Assembly (NCBI GenBank): GCA_039024295.1
Contig: JBCDIQ010000135.1
Coordinates: 1 to 13,283 of the forward strand
From: JBCDIQ01 sp039024295
GTDB taxonomy: Bacteria > Bacteroidota > Bacteroidia > J057
Reading direction: 5' to 3'
Length of the DNA: 13,283 nt
Shown piece after piece: positions 1 through 7,109 of this stretch. A program made the translations under genes and the position numbers. The notes beneath the pieces were generated by a model. The model was not told the origin of the DNA. It made no database searches and saw only the letters and a program-made list of their open reading frames with translations. The first letter of the stretch is position 1. Each line of letters begins with the position of its first letter.

Positions 1-36
1 CTCATAGGAAGCTCAAAGGTGCCCAAGATTTGAACT

Positions 37-70
37 CCCTAATCCCCTATACTTCCACCTTAAATTAGGG
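37..70. repeat. short inverted repeat ahead of the DUF3144 remnant
   Basis: CCCTAAT at 37-43 is matched by ATTAGGG at 64-70, with a 20-nt spacer. There is no T-tract after it, so a terminator role is not supported. It sits just upstream of the point where similarity to DUF3144 begins, so it may lie near the end of whatever rearrangement removed the 5' part of that gene. A 7-bp repeat can occur by chance. Confidence 0.3.
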
Positions 71-113
71 GTAGTTTTGGTTTGAAAATGGGGGTAGGCG
101 CGTTAGTGCATCC

Positions 114-299
114 ATGATGTTTGGGGTAGCTAGGTTTAATGCTTGGGTGAGTGCATGTGATTTGAATAATGGGGATGAGATGAGAGCAACTAAGCAAGAG
201 ATTCTTGATTATTTCGTAGAACAGTATCGAAAAATGCTCAATGAAAATTTAGATGATTATATCCAAAATTTTGATAAATACATGGAGATAAATAACTGA
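114..299 (+). CDS. DUF3144-family protein, N-terminally truncated (probable gene remnant)
   Basis: The frame encodes 61 residues resembling the C-terminal two thirds of DUF3144 proteins, small helical proteins of unknown function. The recognisable parts are the ARFNAWV segment near residue 6, then YFVEQYRKMLNENLDDYI and a closing FDKYM. Similarity continues upstream of the first ATG: the codons before it read RRVSAS, which fits the conserved VSA-x-M stretch preceding ARFNA in the family. The frame is closed by a TAG at 72-74, however, and the usual first helix (about 25-30 residues) is absent from all three forward frames. The ATG at 114 is therefore internal to the domain and has no clear ribosome binding site. 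I read this as a 5'-deleted gene that may no longer be functional. Family assignment is from memory of its consensus; truncation is seen in the sequence. Confidence 0.6.
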   Translation: MMFGVARFNAWVSACDLNNGDEMRATKQEILDYFVEQYRKMLNENLDDYIQNFDKYMEINN

Positions 300-411
300 T
301 TAATTTCACATCATAAGAAGTTAATTTGGAAATTCTCTAAACCTCATTCAATAAACCGGACACGTATTGTCATTGGCTGAAAAAATCGGAAATTGAAAGA
401 AAAGAACTCAA

Positions 412-618
412 ATGCAATATTTTGAAAGGATTGAGTCCAACCCACACATAGTCTTGGGAAAGCCTGTTATCAAAGGAACAAGAATTACTGTTGAATCTAT
501 CTTGCGTAAAATTGCCGGTGGATACTCTTTTGATGAGGTTCTAGAAATCCATCCTCATATTAAAAAGGAGGATATTGTGGCGACTGTTGTGTACGTCCAT
601 CAAGATGAGAATGAATGA
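412..618 (+). CDS. DUF433 domain protein (VapB45-type antitoxin-like)
   Basis: This 68-residue protein matches the DUF433 family along its whole length. It has an N-terminal NPHIVLGKPVIKGTRITVESI (about residues 10-30), where GKPxIxGTRI is the family hallmark, followed by an HTH-like segment (GGYSFDEVLEIHPHIKKEDIVATVVY). DUF433 proteins are small DNA-binding-like proteins often encoded next to a DUF5615 PIN-like toxin, where they act as antitoxins. No such partner follows: the gene ends 18 bp before a strong terminator and the next gene is an exported protein. An AAAGAA purine run lies about 10 nt before the ATG. It may be an orphan antitoxin, or a DUF433 protein with another regulatory role. 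Family confidence is high; the antitoxin role is inferred. Confidence 0.85.
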   Translation: MQYFERIESNPHIVLGKPVIKGTRITVESILRKIAGGYSFDEVLEIHPHIKKEDIVATVVYVHQDENE

Positions 619-636
619 TTTCAATAGCTGAAATCT

Positions 637-671
637 ATAAGCGGTATTTTGAGAATACCGCTTATTTTTTT
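637..671 (+). terminator. intrinsic terminator after the DUF433 gene
   Basis: A perfect 12-bp stem (ATAAGCGGTATT at 637-648 with AATACCGCTTAT at 654-665) has a 5-nt loop and runs straight into a T-tract (665-671). The A-run needed for termination on the other strand is missing, so it acts on + strand transcription. It separates the DUF433 gene from the exported protein downstream. Confidence 0.9.
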
Positions 672-794
672 GCCCATAGTTACCACCTCCAACCCCAAGA
701 CATAGAATCAAACGAAGTGCTGTAGGACAGAGGGTTTCTAAAGCCATAAAATCCGTAGATTAAGGTTGAATCTTCCCAACAAAACACCCCACCT

Positions 795-2360
795 ATGCGC
801 CATTTCACCAGACTAATCGCTTGCTTAAGCTGTGCCTTTCTGCTCACCTCCATCACCTATGCCCAGAACCTCTACGAAACCCAAATATCCGTTGATGGTA
901 GGCTGAGAATTTCTGATGTGCAGGTGGCAGCAGATGGGCACATCTACCTATCGGGAGCCATTCTGCCGCCTATGGGCTTCGACTCCTCCCAGGCAGTGCT
1001 GATCAAACTCGACAGCACCCTGAATACCCAGTGGATCAAGAGGTACCGCGCCACCCGGCTAGATGACTTTGCCGCCATTACGCAGCTTCAAGATGGGAAC
1101 CTGTTGCTCACCGGAGCCATTCGTGGATTTGGGTCATTCAGTGGAGGCAGTGCCTACAAAATTGACACCGCCGGGAATGTGCTGTGGAACAGGCTGTATG
1201 AAGAAAGCCGGGACGACCGCATCATTCGGGCGTTTGAGCAAAGCAACGGGAACCTCCTGTTTATCGACCGAAAAGGGGTAACTGACAACCCGACCAAACT
1301 CCTGAACACAAATGCCACAGGCGAGCTTTCCAATGTGCGCGCATACGAAGACATAAACTCCAATGGATTGGTCATTGATGTAACCGAAGAAGGCGCAAAC
1401 GGCCAGTATTACCTCATGGGAGATAGGCGAGGGATGTCGATTAGCCTAAGAACCTTTATTTTGCTCACGATCACAGAAAGCCAACTCGTGAGCAGCCTGC
1501 AATATGACTACCAGCGTTCCGGTTTTGTAAGCGACATGATTTTTCATGAGGGGTTTATCTACATCGTAGGGGCGCTAGTAGACCCCACAACAACAATCTC
1601 CACCAACAATGCCTTCATGGCCAAGCTCACCGCTGATGGCCAAATGGTGTGGCAGCGGGAGTTTTACGAAACTGCTATCAAGGATGAATTCTTCTCGGCC
1701 ATTTCTCCCACTTCCTCTACCGAATTTGTGGTGTCAGGTATTAGCCGGGAAATAGGAGACACCACCAGGAGCTTGCTGGCCAAGATTGATTCGTCTGGCC
1801 AACTCATCTGGAGCAATACCTACAGCAGGTTCTTTGACCAAAGACTGGGAAATGTGCAGCCCCTCAGAGATGGCAGGCTTCTCCTCACCGGAGAAACCAC
1901 TCCAGATGCCTGGTTGCTGATCACCAATAGCCAGGGGAAAGGCGTGTGCAGTGGTCGTCCAGTGGTACTCAACGATTCGGCCATTACTGCTACCATGGAC
2001 ACCTTGATTTACTCAGACAATCCCAATATGGTGAATAACGACACCATTGCCCACCATAACATTGACCTTGTTTTCCAACAGAACGATGTGTGTATCATAT
2101 CTTCGGTAAAGGCTGGCTCAGATGACCGTTTCGGCATAACGGTTTATCCCAATCCGGTCACTGATCTGATAAGCATCCAATGGGAGCAAATGCCACGAAA
2201 TGCCGTTCGCATGAAACTCAGAAATGCCCAAGGTCAAGCATTGTTCTCTCAACAAGGAATTGCTGATGAGCTTGATATATCCCGTTTACCGACTGGGCTT
2301 TATTTTCTGGAGATTGAGGCAGATGGGCAGGCGTATCACTGGAAGCTGGTGAAGCGGTAG
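795..2360 (+). CDS. secreted propeller-like protein with T9SS type A C-terminal sorting domain
   Basis: A 521-residue exported protein. Residues 1-24 form a signal peptide (basic start, hydrophobic core, SITYAQ before the cut). Four copies of a K-x-D-x-x-G-x-x-x-W-x-x-x-Y type motif are visible near residues 71-84, 122-135, 277-290 and 330-343, each followed by a DGxxLLTG-like strand. This spacing suggests a beta-propeller of the PQQ/SBBP-like kind common in Bacteroidota secreted proteins. Residues 446-521 are a type A sorting domain: VYPNP at 450-454, LPTGLYFLEI, and a terminal KLVKR. T9SS cargo crosses the outer membrane by this domain and is usually released or anchored on the surface. The start is preceded by a C/A-rich leader without a Shine-Dalgarno sequence. 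A weak promoter-like TAAGGTTG lies at 761-768. The ligand or substrate cannot be told. Confidence 0.9.
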   Translation: MRHFTRLIACLSCAFLLTSITYAQNLYETQISVDGRLRISDVQVAADGHIYLSGAILPPMGFDSSQAVLIKLDSTLNTQWIKRYRATRLDDFAAITQLQDGNLLLTGAIRGFGSFSGGSAYKIDTAGNVLWNRLYEESRDDRIIRAFEQSNGNLLFIDRKGVTDNPTKLLNTNATGELSNVRAYEDINSNGLVIDVTEEGANGQYYLMGDRRGMSISLRTFILLTITESQLVSSLQYDYQRSGFVSDMIFHEGFIYIVGALVDPTTTISTNNAFMAKLTADGQMVWQREFYETAIKDEFFSAISPTSSTEFVVSGISREIGDTTRSLLAKIDSSGQLIWSNTYSRFFDQRLGNVQPLRDGRLLLTGETTPDAWLLITNSQGKGVCSGRPVVLNDSAITATMDTLIYSDNPNMVNNDTIAHHNIDLVFQQNDVCIISSVKAGSDDRFGITVYPNPVTDLISIQWEQMPRNAVRMKLRNAQGQALFSQQGIADELDISRLPTGLYFLEIEADGQAYHWKLVKR

Positions 2361-2491
2361 AGAAGATGAGCTTTTTGGGGGCCGATCAGAGAGTGATTGG
2401 AGGAGTTAATAGAAATGGTCAAGCTCATTGGATTTACCAAGAATGGAAAAGGAACGATAGGCAATTTTCCATTAGAATGTCGTTTGTCTAA

Positions 2492-2651
2492 GAGACTGTT
2501 TGAATTTTATTGTTTCGAGTTCAAAGGCAGGATTTTGTTGAGATGGCAAGGAAATTTTTCGAGGAATACCGAGGTATTTCGAGAAAAATGGACGAAGCAA
2601 GATCGACAAAAGACAAGTTTGAACCGCAAAGAGAGAATTTGAAACAGTCTC
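2492..2651. mobile_element. 160-bp palindromic MITE-like element with TAA target duplication
   Basis: The ends are perfect 10-bp inverted repeats, GAGACTGTTT (2492-2501) and AAACAGTCTC (2642-2651), flanked by direct repeats TAA at 2489-2491 and 2652-2654. Pairing continues inward: GTTCAAA 2519-2525 with 2618-2624, TTTTGTTGA 2533-2541 with 2603-2611 (one wobble), ATTTTTC 2554-2560 with 2583-2589, and GGAATACC 2563-2570 with 2573-2580 (one wobble). The centre of the fold (2571-2572) is exactly the midpoint between the terminal repeats. No transposase is encoded. This is the form of a miniature inverted-repeat transposable element. A 3-bp TNA duplication would fit the IS1031 subgroup of the IS5 family, but that link is inferred from memory. 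Alternatives are a structured RNA or a long terminator-like hairpin. Confidence 0.65.
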
Positions 2652-2714
2652 TAAGATTGGCTTTAACCGAAATATGCGCATATTAGCAATGGTAGTGATC
2701 AAATTCATTCAACT

Positions 2715-3137
2715 ATGGTTGCGGAAAATCTGCTGAAACGGATTGAAAAGATAGAAGCCTTAATCTCTGGGGCTCAAACCCCTGGGGAAAAGAATGCGGC
2801 AATTTTAGCCAAGGACCGAATGCTTCAGAAGTACCCTGAGCTGAAAGCACATAAAAATACGATAGAGTACAGGTTGAGCATGCCAGATCTATGGCATAAG
2901 AAGCTGCTGATTGCGCTTTGCCGCAAATATGGAGTGAAACCGTATCGATATTACCGTCAAAAGTACACGACAGTAATGGTGAGGGTGAATGAAGATTTTC
3001 TTAACAAAATTCTATGGCCTGAATTTGAGGAATATTCTCAGCACCTGGAAGCCTTAATATCGGAAATTACGGATGACTTAATTGGAAAAATTCACACAAT
3101 TGAGGAGGAAGATATCATCCGTGGGGAATTGAAATAG
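2715..3137 (+). CDS. conserved-looking cytoplasmic protein of unknown function (MPDLW/KPYRY type)
   Basis: A 140-residue soluble protein with no signal peptide. Residues 5-43 are helical and charged (LLKRIEKIEALISGAQTPGE, then AAILAKDRMLQKYPEL), somewhat like the N-terminal helices of DUF2786 proteins. Residues 56-91 hold the most distinctive part: MPDLW, LLIALCRKYGVKPYRY and TTVMVRV, followed by an acidic helical tail (FLNKILWPEFEEYSQHLEALI). I have seen similar MPDLW...KPYRY...TTVMV proteins listed as hypothetical in several phyla, but know no function. The N-terminal resemblance to DUF2786 is weak and should not be used as a name. The gene stands alone: it begins 63 bp after the palindromic element and is followed by a 272-bp leader. 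That a gene is real here is supported by well-formed secondary-structure patterning over the full length. Confidence 0.7.
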   Translation: MVAENLLKRIEKIEALISGAQTPGEKNAAILAKDRMLQKYPELKAHKNTIEYRLSMPDLWHKKLLIALCRKYGVKPYRYYRQKYTTVMVRVNEDFLNKILWPEFEEYSQHLEALISEITDDLIGKIHTIEEEDIIRGELK

Positions 3138-3256
3138 GGCTAACGTACTTCGATCTTGAAAGCTGGAGTTACATTGGCAGACCGCTCCTGTAGGCGATGG
3201 CCGTGAATAAATTAAATTAAGCACACTTGGTTTGGCGCGTTTAACCTGAACAGGGA

Positions 3257-3300
3257 GAAATCTAATTTGATATAAATCTACGTATCTCCAATTAGATTTC
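3257..3300. repeat. 11-bp perfect inverted repeat in the leader of the SUMF1-like lipoprotein gene
   Basis: GAAATCTAATT at 3257-3267 is the exact complement of AATTAGATTTC at 3290-3300, with a 22-nt loop. Allowing one mismatch and one G-T pair, the stem extends to about 3252-3305. No T-tract follows, so it is not a classical terminator. It lies 110 bp before the lipoprotein start and 119 bp after the preceding stop. It could be a stabilising 3' end for the upstream mRNA, an operator, or a leader RNA structure. The rest of the 272-bp gap (3138-3409) shows nothing I can name. Confidence 0.5.
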
Positions 3301-3409
3301 GCCTTTAACAGGTAGCAGTTGCCCATTTTTGATCAGCAAGCAGTTCCTAGAGTTACCTGCTAAATGGCTACCTGGATTGAGGCAGTCCCCATCATCCAAC
3401 ACCACCACC

Positions 3410-5119
3410 ATGATCCGAATCATCTTGACCGCTTTGCTGTTTGTTGCTGCCTGCAACCCAGCACATACGCCTCCAGATAAGCGGGAATCAACCAATCTTT
3501 CATCAGCTCAAGAGACACCTTCCCGCTCCCTTGAACCGTCCAATAAATACACCACTGGTGATAAGTACCTTGCAATCGAAGAAGTGAAACGCAGTTCAGG
3601 GAACAGAATTTCCTTTCAGGTAAGCTGGGATGCTTCCTGGCGCAGTGGGGGCCAATACGATGCCGCCTGGGTATTCGTCAAATCAAAAGAACAAGGAAAG
3701 CCATGGCAACACGCGAACATTCGTCCAAGTACAGCTAAAGTTGAGGTTAATGATTGCTCGGACGGAGCAGCGGCAGCACTCAGGGTATCACCGGATCAGG
3801 TGGGCATCATGATTAGCAGAAAAAATGATGGACAAGGTGATAATGACTGGACCATTTCTCTGGCGTTGGAGGATGTTCCGAAAAGCCCAATGACCCAATA
3901 CCAGGTGTTTGGATTAGAAATGATCCACGTGCCAAGCGGTGCGTTTGAGCTGGGCACCCTTAAATGCGAAAGAGATCGAAACGAAGAGCTAACTCCTGGT
4001 GCAGGTGGCGCACCGTACAATCCCTTTTTCACCTTTCAAAAGGGGGCAAAGGACAATTATGGGGGCATCTTCAACGTAACCTCTGAAAACCCAATAGAGA
4101 TTGGCAAAGAAAACGGAAATCTATTCTGGCTTGATGCAGACATCCGTGGCGCAAATACCTTTTCTGGTACCCCTAATGGCACCCTCAGCACCAACTTCCC
4201 CAAAGGGTTTGCTGGCTTTTACCAGATGAAGTATGAATTATCGCAACAAGCCTACTGTGATTTCCTCAATACGCTGACACCCGAGCAGCAAAAATCGAGA
4301 GACATTACCCAAACCATCGAATTCAGGCGACCCATTGCTGATTATCGCAATGCGATCCTTTTTGAGGAAGGTATTTTTCGTACAAATAGGTCCCACAGAC
4401 CGTGCAATTTCCTTTCGTGGTTGGATGGACAAGCCTATGCAGACTGGGCGGGGTTACGGCACATGACCGAACTGGAATTCGAGAAGGCGTGTAGAGGCAC
4501 CCAAGAAGCAGTCTACCGGGAATATGTCTGGGGTGTAAATGAGGTAACAGAACGCCAAAACATGCGCTTTTGTACCACCATTTACCAAGAAAATAGCCTA
4601 GCGAAGGAAGAATCGGGCAGGGTGACCATCGATGGCAATGTTCACGCCAGCATGTTTTCCTACCAAAACTTCATCGATGTGTGCACGCTTCAAGGTAACT
4701 TTTATGATCCTGATTGTCGAGGCTGCCGTTCCTTCACCGGGGGAGATGGTGGCAGAGGGCCTGTGCGCCAGGGGATATTCGGTGTGACATCTGACGGCAG
4801 CCGTATCCGAGCTGGTGCCACCTTTTATGGGGCCATGGAAATGGGGGGCAACCTGCAAGAACCTGTCGTAACTGTTGGACATCCTTCGGGGAGGAAATTT
4901 GAAGGTACCCACGGCGACGGCACCTTGACGGCAAGCGGATTTAGCGATAACCTGGATTGGCAACCCGTAAACAATGAATATGGATTTGGCGGTCGCGGAG
5001 GCTGCTGGAAATTCCACGAAAATCATGCCCGTACTTCCGATAGGTTCAAAGGGCTGCGGACAAACCCTAACCGAAGGGCTTCTCACATTGGATTCAGGGG
5101 CGTGAGAACGGGTTGGTGA
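3410..5119 (+). CDS. lipoprotein with SUMF1/FGE-like (formylglycine-generating enzyme fold) domain
   Basis: A 569-residue lipoprotein. I chose ATG 3410 because it opens a type II signal peptide (MIRIILTALLFVAAC, lipobox VAAC, lipidated Cys15); the 27 codons upstream would bury that signal. Residues 47-165 form an all-beta region with SWDASW and DAAWVFVK motifs often seen ahead of this domain in Bacteroidota. Residues 170-569 are an FGE-sulfatase domain: MIHVPSGAFELG, YQMKYELSQQAYCDFLN (271-287), CNFLSWLDGQAYADWAGLRHMTE split over 332-354, GAMEMGGNLQE (474-484) and the closing HIGFRGVR (559-566). Active FGEs use two cysteines near the C-terminus; the closing motif has Gly where the enzyme has Cys (GFRC), and GNLQE replaces GNVWEW. 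It is therefore probably a structural or binding protein, as in GldJ/GldK-type gliding lipoproteins, though it is not recognisably one of those. Confidence 0.88.
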   Translation: MIRIILTALLFVAACNPAHTPPDKRESTNLSSAQETPSRSLEPSNKYTTGDKYLAIEEVKRSSGNRISFQVSWDASWRSGGQYDAAWVFVKSKEQGKPWQHANIRPSTAKVEVNDCSDGAAAALRVSPDQVGIMISRKNDGQGDNDWTISLALEDVPKSPMTQYQVFGLEMIHVPSGAFELGTLKCERDRNEELTPGAGGAPYNPFFTFQKGAKDNYGGIFNVTSENPIEIGKENGNLFWLDADIRGANTFSGTPNGTLSTNFPKGFAGFYQMKYELSQQAYCDFLNTLTPEQQKSRDITQTIEFRRPIADYRNAILFEEGIFRTNRSHRPCNFLSWLDGQAYADWAGLRHMTELEFEKACRGTQEAVYREYVWGVNEVTERQNMRFCTTIYQENSLAKEESGRVTIDGNVHASMFSYQNFIDVCTLQGNFYDPDCRGCRSFTGGDGGRGPVRQGIFGVTSDGSRIRAGATFYGAMEMGGNLQEPVVTVGHPSGRKFEGTHGDGTLTASGFSDNLDWQPVNNEYGFGGRGGCWKFHENHARTSDRFKGLRTNPNRRASHIGFRGVRTGW

Positions 5120-5234
5120 TAGGTAGAATACTGAATTGTTATTTCTCAACGTAGCGGTTGTCACTTGTATATTGATAGCAGAATGCAATGATTCCAAATT
5201 ACCCCTTCAATGTTAAATAGCGATGCAGTACCGT

Positions 5235-5265
5235 TTCGAAGATGTGCCAGGAATATATATCTTTG
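5235..5265 (+). promoter_or_regulatory. Bacteroidota-type promoter for the DnaJ-zinc-finger exported protein
   Basis: The -7 box TATCTTTG at 5258-5265 matches TAnnTTTG exactly. A TTCG at 5235-5238 sits 19 bp upstream where TTTG is expected (one mismatch). Transcription would begin near 5271, about 30 nt before the ATG at 5303. The remaining part of this 183-bp gap (5120-5302) holds no visible terminator for the lipoprotein gene. Confidence 0.6.
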
Positions 5266-5302
5266 GACATTTCACGGTCCATACATTTAATGCATTCATT
5301 TC

Positions 5303-7036
5303 ATGCGGTTGTTGCTAGCCTACCTGATTTTTTGCTGCTCGATGCTTCCCCTGTTGTCACAAGACCACATCTATTTCGCCCCAACCCAGCCCGAAACCTT
5401 TACCGACCTGTACGTTACCCCAGACGAGCAGTTGCTCGTGATCAAAAGTGCCTACAACGTGGTGGTGCATGACACCAAAACAGGCAAGCGACTCCACCGC
5501 TGGATATTGCCCCAGAAAGATATACAAACGAGAAGCAGCAACTTTTTCCATTTTCCCTACGGGACGTTGCTTTCCTTGCCCAACAACTTCCTCGAGCAAT
5601 ATGGGCCGGATGTTTACCTGTTGGCCACGGATGGCAAACGTGCCCAATCCCATTACCTGACAACCGGCAAAAGCTACGGAGGCTGGATAGGATTTGACAG
5701 CAAAGTGAAGAATTATGTACCAGTTCCCCAGGAATTTGTGGGGTATGGATACGACGGCCGGGCCGTGTATGCAGCAGGGAATAAGGAAGATGGCTGCCCG
5801 GAAGAATACTGGAAGTACCGCAAAGCTAATACCTACACCTATTACCAAACAGACGAGAAGGGCGAGCGCCAAATCATTGTGAGCTGTGCTCGTAGCGGTC
5901 AGCTCGTACATGGAGGGAGGTACTTTTATTACATCACCAATGCCACAAAGAAGAAAAATCCGAACGAACGATGGCTCTATGACATGAAAGAGGGTACGGT
6001 GGTAAATGTGGAGGACTTGCCCGGTGTAACCCCGCTGATCACCCAGAAGGGATCACCCAGGTATATCCGCCCCTACTATACCGGCAGCTCGGAAGGGTAC
6101 CTGCTCATTGGCCCTGGTTACCCGCCCACTGAAAAGCAGTGGAAGTTGCGGCCTGGTGATTATTTATACCAGCTGAGTGATGGGAAGATCATCCCTGCAA
6201 AGACGCTTGGCGAGATTCCCGACAACCATTATGTGAGCGCAAATTATCGCTGGCAACCGGAGAGAATCACCGTTACAGATGAGCAGGGCACCTACGAAGC
6301 CACAGGCATCCGGCAGTATGACAAGACCTCCATGCAGCCTGTTAGATTCATCCAGCTCACCAAGGGGCCTGTAGCACAAGCTACCTATGACAGCATCCAG
6401 GTGGCGAAAAAGGAAACAGCTTTTGCTGATGCAGTTGCCCGCAGGGAGGCAAGGCTCGCCAATGCCATTGCTGTCGCTAACGGCAAAGAAACGTGGCGTT
6501 ATGAAAAGGAAACCCAAAGGTATTATGAAAGCCGTAGCAAAGTATATGCCCAATACACCACGGAGGCTAAGGTTTCTGGTAAATTGTCGCAGTATATCGT
6601 GGAGGGAGACGAAGTATACCTGCCCGGTGCCCAAGGCAGCAGGCGCGTGCAGGAAGTGGACCGCGAGCACAATATGTTGGTATTTGGTCGACCAGGTGCC
6701 ACTGTGCGCAGTCAGGATGAAACCCAATATTTTCCCCTGAAGATGACAGATCGCATCTGCCTGCTGGAAACCCGAAAGGTAGACGTAGGCAAAACCGTGG
6801 ATTGTCCTGCATGCCTAGGGGGCAAAGTGCAAACGGGCACCGTCATTGACCGCAACGCCAAAAATGACCGTCCCTATTATTTCAGTGGCTACGACAGTCA
6901 AGGCCGAATGAAGTATACCCGCCGGGCTATGACCAAGCCCGTTTATGGCACCTGTGGGCGTTGCAATGGCTCAGGTACTCTCAATGTTTCTAATGTTGCG
7001 GATCGGAGAACGTATCGGTGCTTGAGTACGCAGTAG
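5303..7036 (+). CDS. exported protein with C-terminal DnaJ-type zinc-finger cysteine motifs
   Basis: A 577-residue protein with a signal peptide (MRLLLAYLIFCCSMLPLLSQ, cut near residue 19-20). Residues 21-360 are beta-rich with propeller-like strands (for example LYVTPDEQLLVIKSAYNVVV at 36-55). Residues 362-415 are a charged helical stretch (QVAKKETAFADAVARREARL) that may form a coiled coil. Residues 416-490 look like a small beta domain. The C-terminus carries CPACLGG (501-507) and CGRCNGSG (551-558), two CxxCxGxG repeats as in the DnaJ cysteine-rich domain, which would bind one zinc ion. DnaJ itself has four such repeats and is cytoplasmic, and there is no J domain here, so it is not a DnaJ. 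Extra cysteines at 165, 195, 486 and 573 are scattered. The gene has its own promoter. No enzymatic activity can be assigned. Confidence 0.8.
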   Translation: MRLLLAYLIFCCSMLPLLSQDHIYFAPTQPETFTDLYVTPDEQLLVIKSAYNVVVHDTKTGKRLHRWILPQKDIQTRSSNFFHFPYGTLLSLPNNFLEQYGPDVYLLATDGKRAQSHYLTTGKSYGGWIGFDSKVKNYVPVPQEFVGYGYDGRAVYAAGNKEDGCPEEYWKYRKANTYTYYQTDEKGERQIIVSCARSGQLVHGGRYFYYITNATKKKNPNERWLYDMKEGTVVNVEDLPGVTPLITQKGSPRYIRPYYTGSSEGYLLIGPGYPPTEKQWKLRPGDYLYQLSDGKIIPAKTLGEIPDNHYVSANYRWQPERITVTDEQGTYEATGIRQYDKTSMQPVRFIQLTKGPVAQATYDSIQVAKKETAFADAVARREARLANAIAVANGKETWRYEKETQRYYESRSKVYAQYTTEAKVSGKLSQYIVEGDEVYLPGAQGSRRVQEVDREHNMLVFGRPGATVRSQDETQYFPLKMTDRICLLETRKVDVGKTVDCPACLGGKVQTGTVIDRNAKNDRPYYFSGYDSQGRMKYTRRAMTKPVYGTCGRCNGSGTLNVSNVADRRTYRCLSTQ

Positions 7037-7109
7037 AGAAAAGGTCATGGGAGGAAAGAAAAAACTGCCTCAAAGTAGTTATCCTAATAAACCATCCAAC
7101 CACACACCC

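Noticed and set aside
541..747. Minus-strand 68-codon frame
   Set aside because: It overlaps the DUF433 gene and crosses the + strand terminator; its composition is that of an antisense shadow.
2397..2708. Overlapping open frames on both strands (81 and 78 codons)
   Set aside because: Both lie across the palindromic element, and the symmetry alone opens both strands. Neither has domain-like patterning.
3329..3409. Longer N-terminus for the FGE-like lipoprotein
   Set aside because: It would place 27 residues ahead of a complete lipoprotein signal peptide, and the shared CATCCAAC leader precedes ATG 3410.
4598..5197. Minus-strand 199-codon frame
   Set aside because: Antisense to the well-supported FGE-like lipoprotein, with no recognisable motif and an implausible residue pattern.
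5303..5335. Lipoprotein signal (LIFC) in the zinc-finger exported protein
   Set aside because: The residue before Cys11 is Phe, which a lipobox does not allow; a normal cut near residue 19-20 fits better.
5357..5911. Minus-strand 184-codon frame
   Set aside because: Antisense shadow of the exported zinc-finger protein, with no domain signal.
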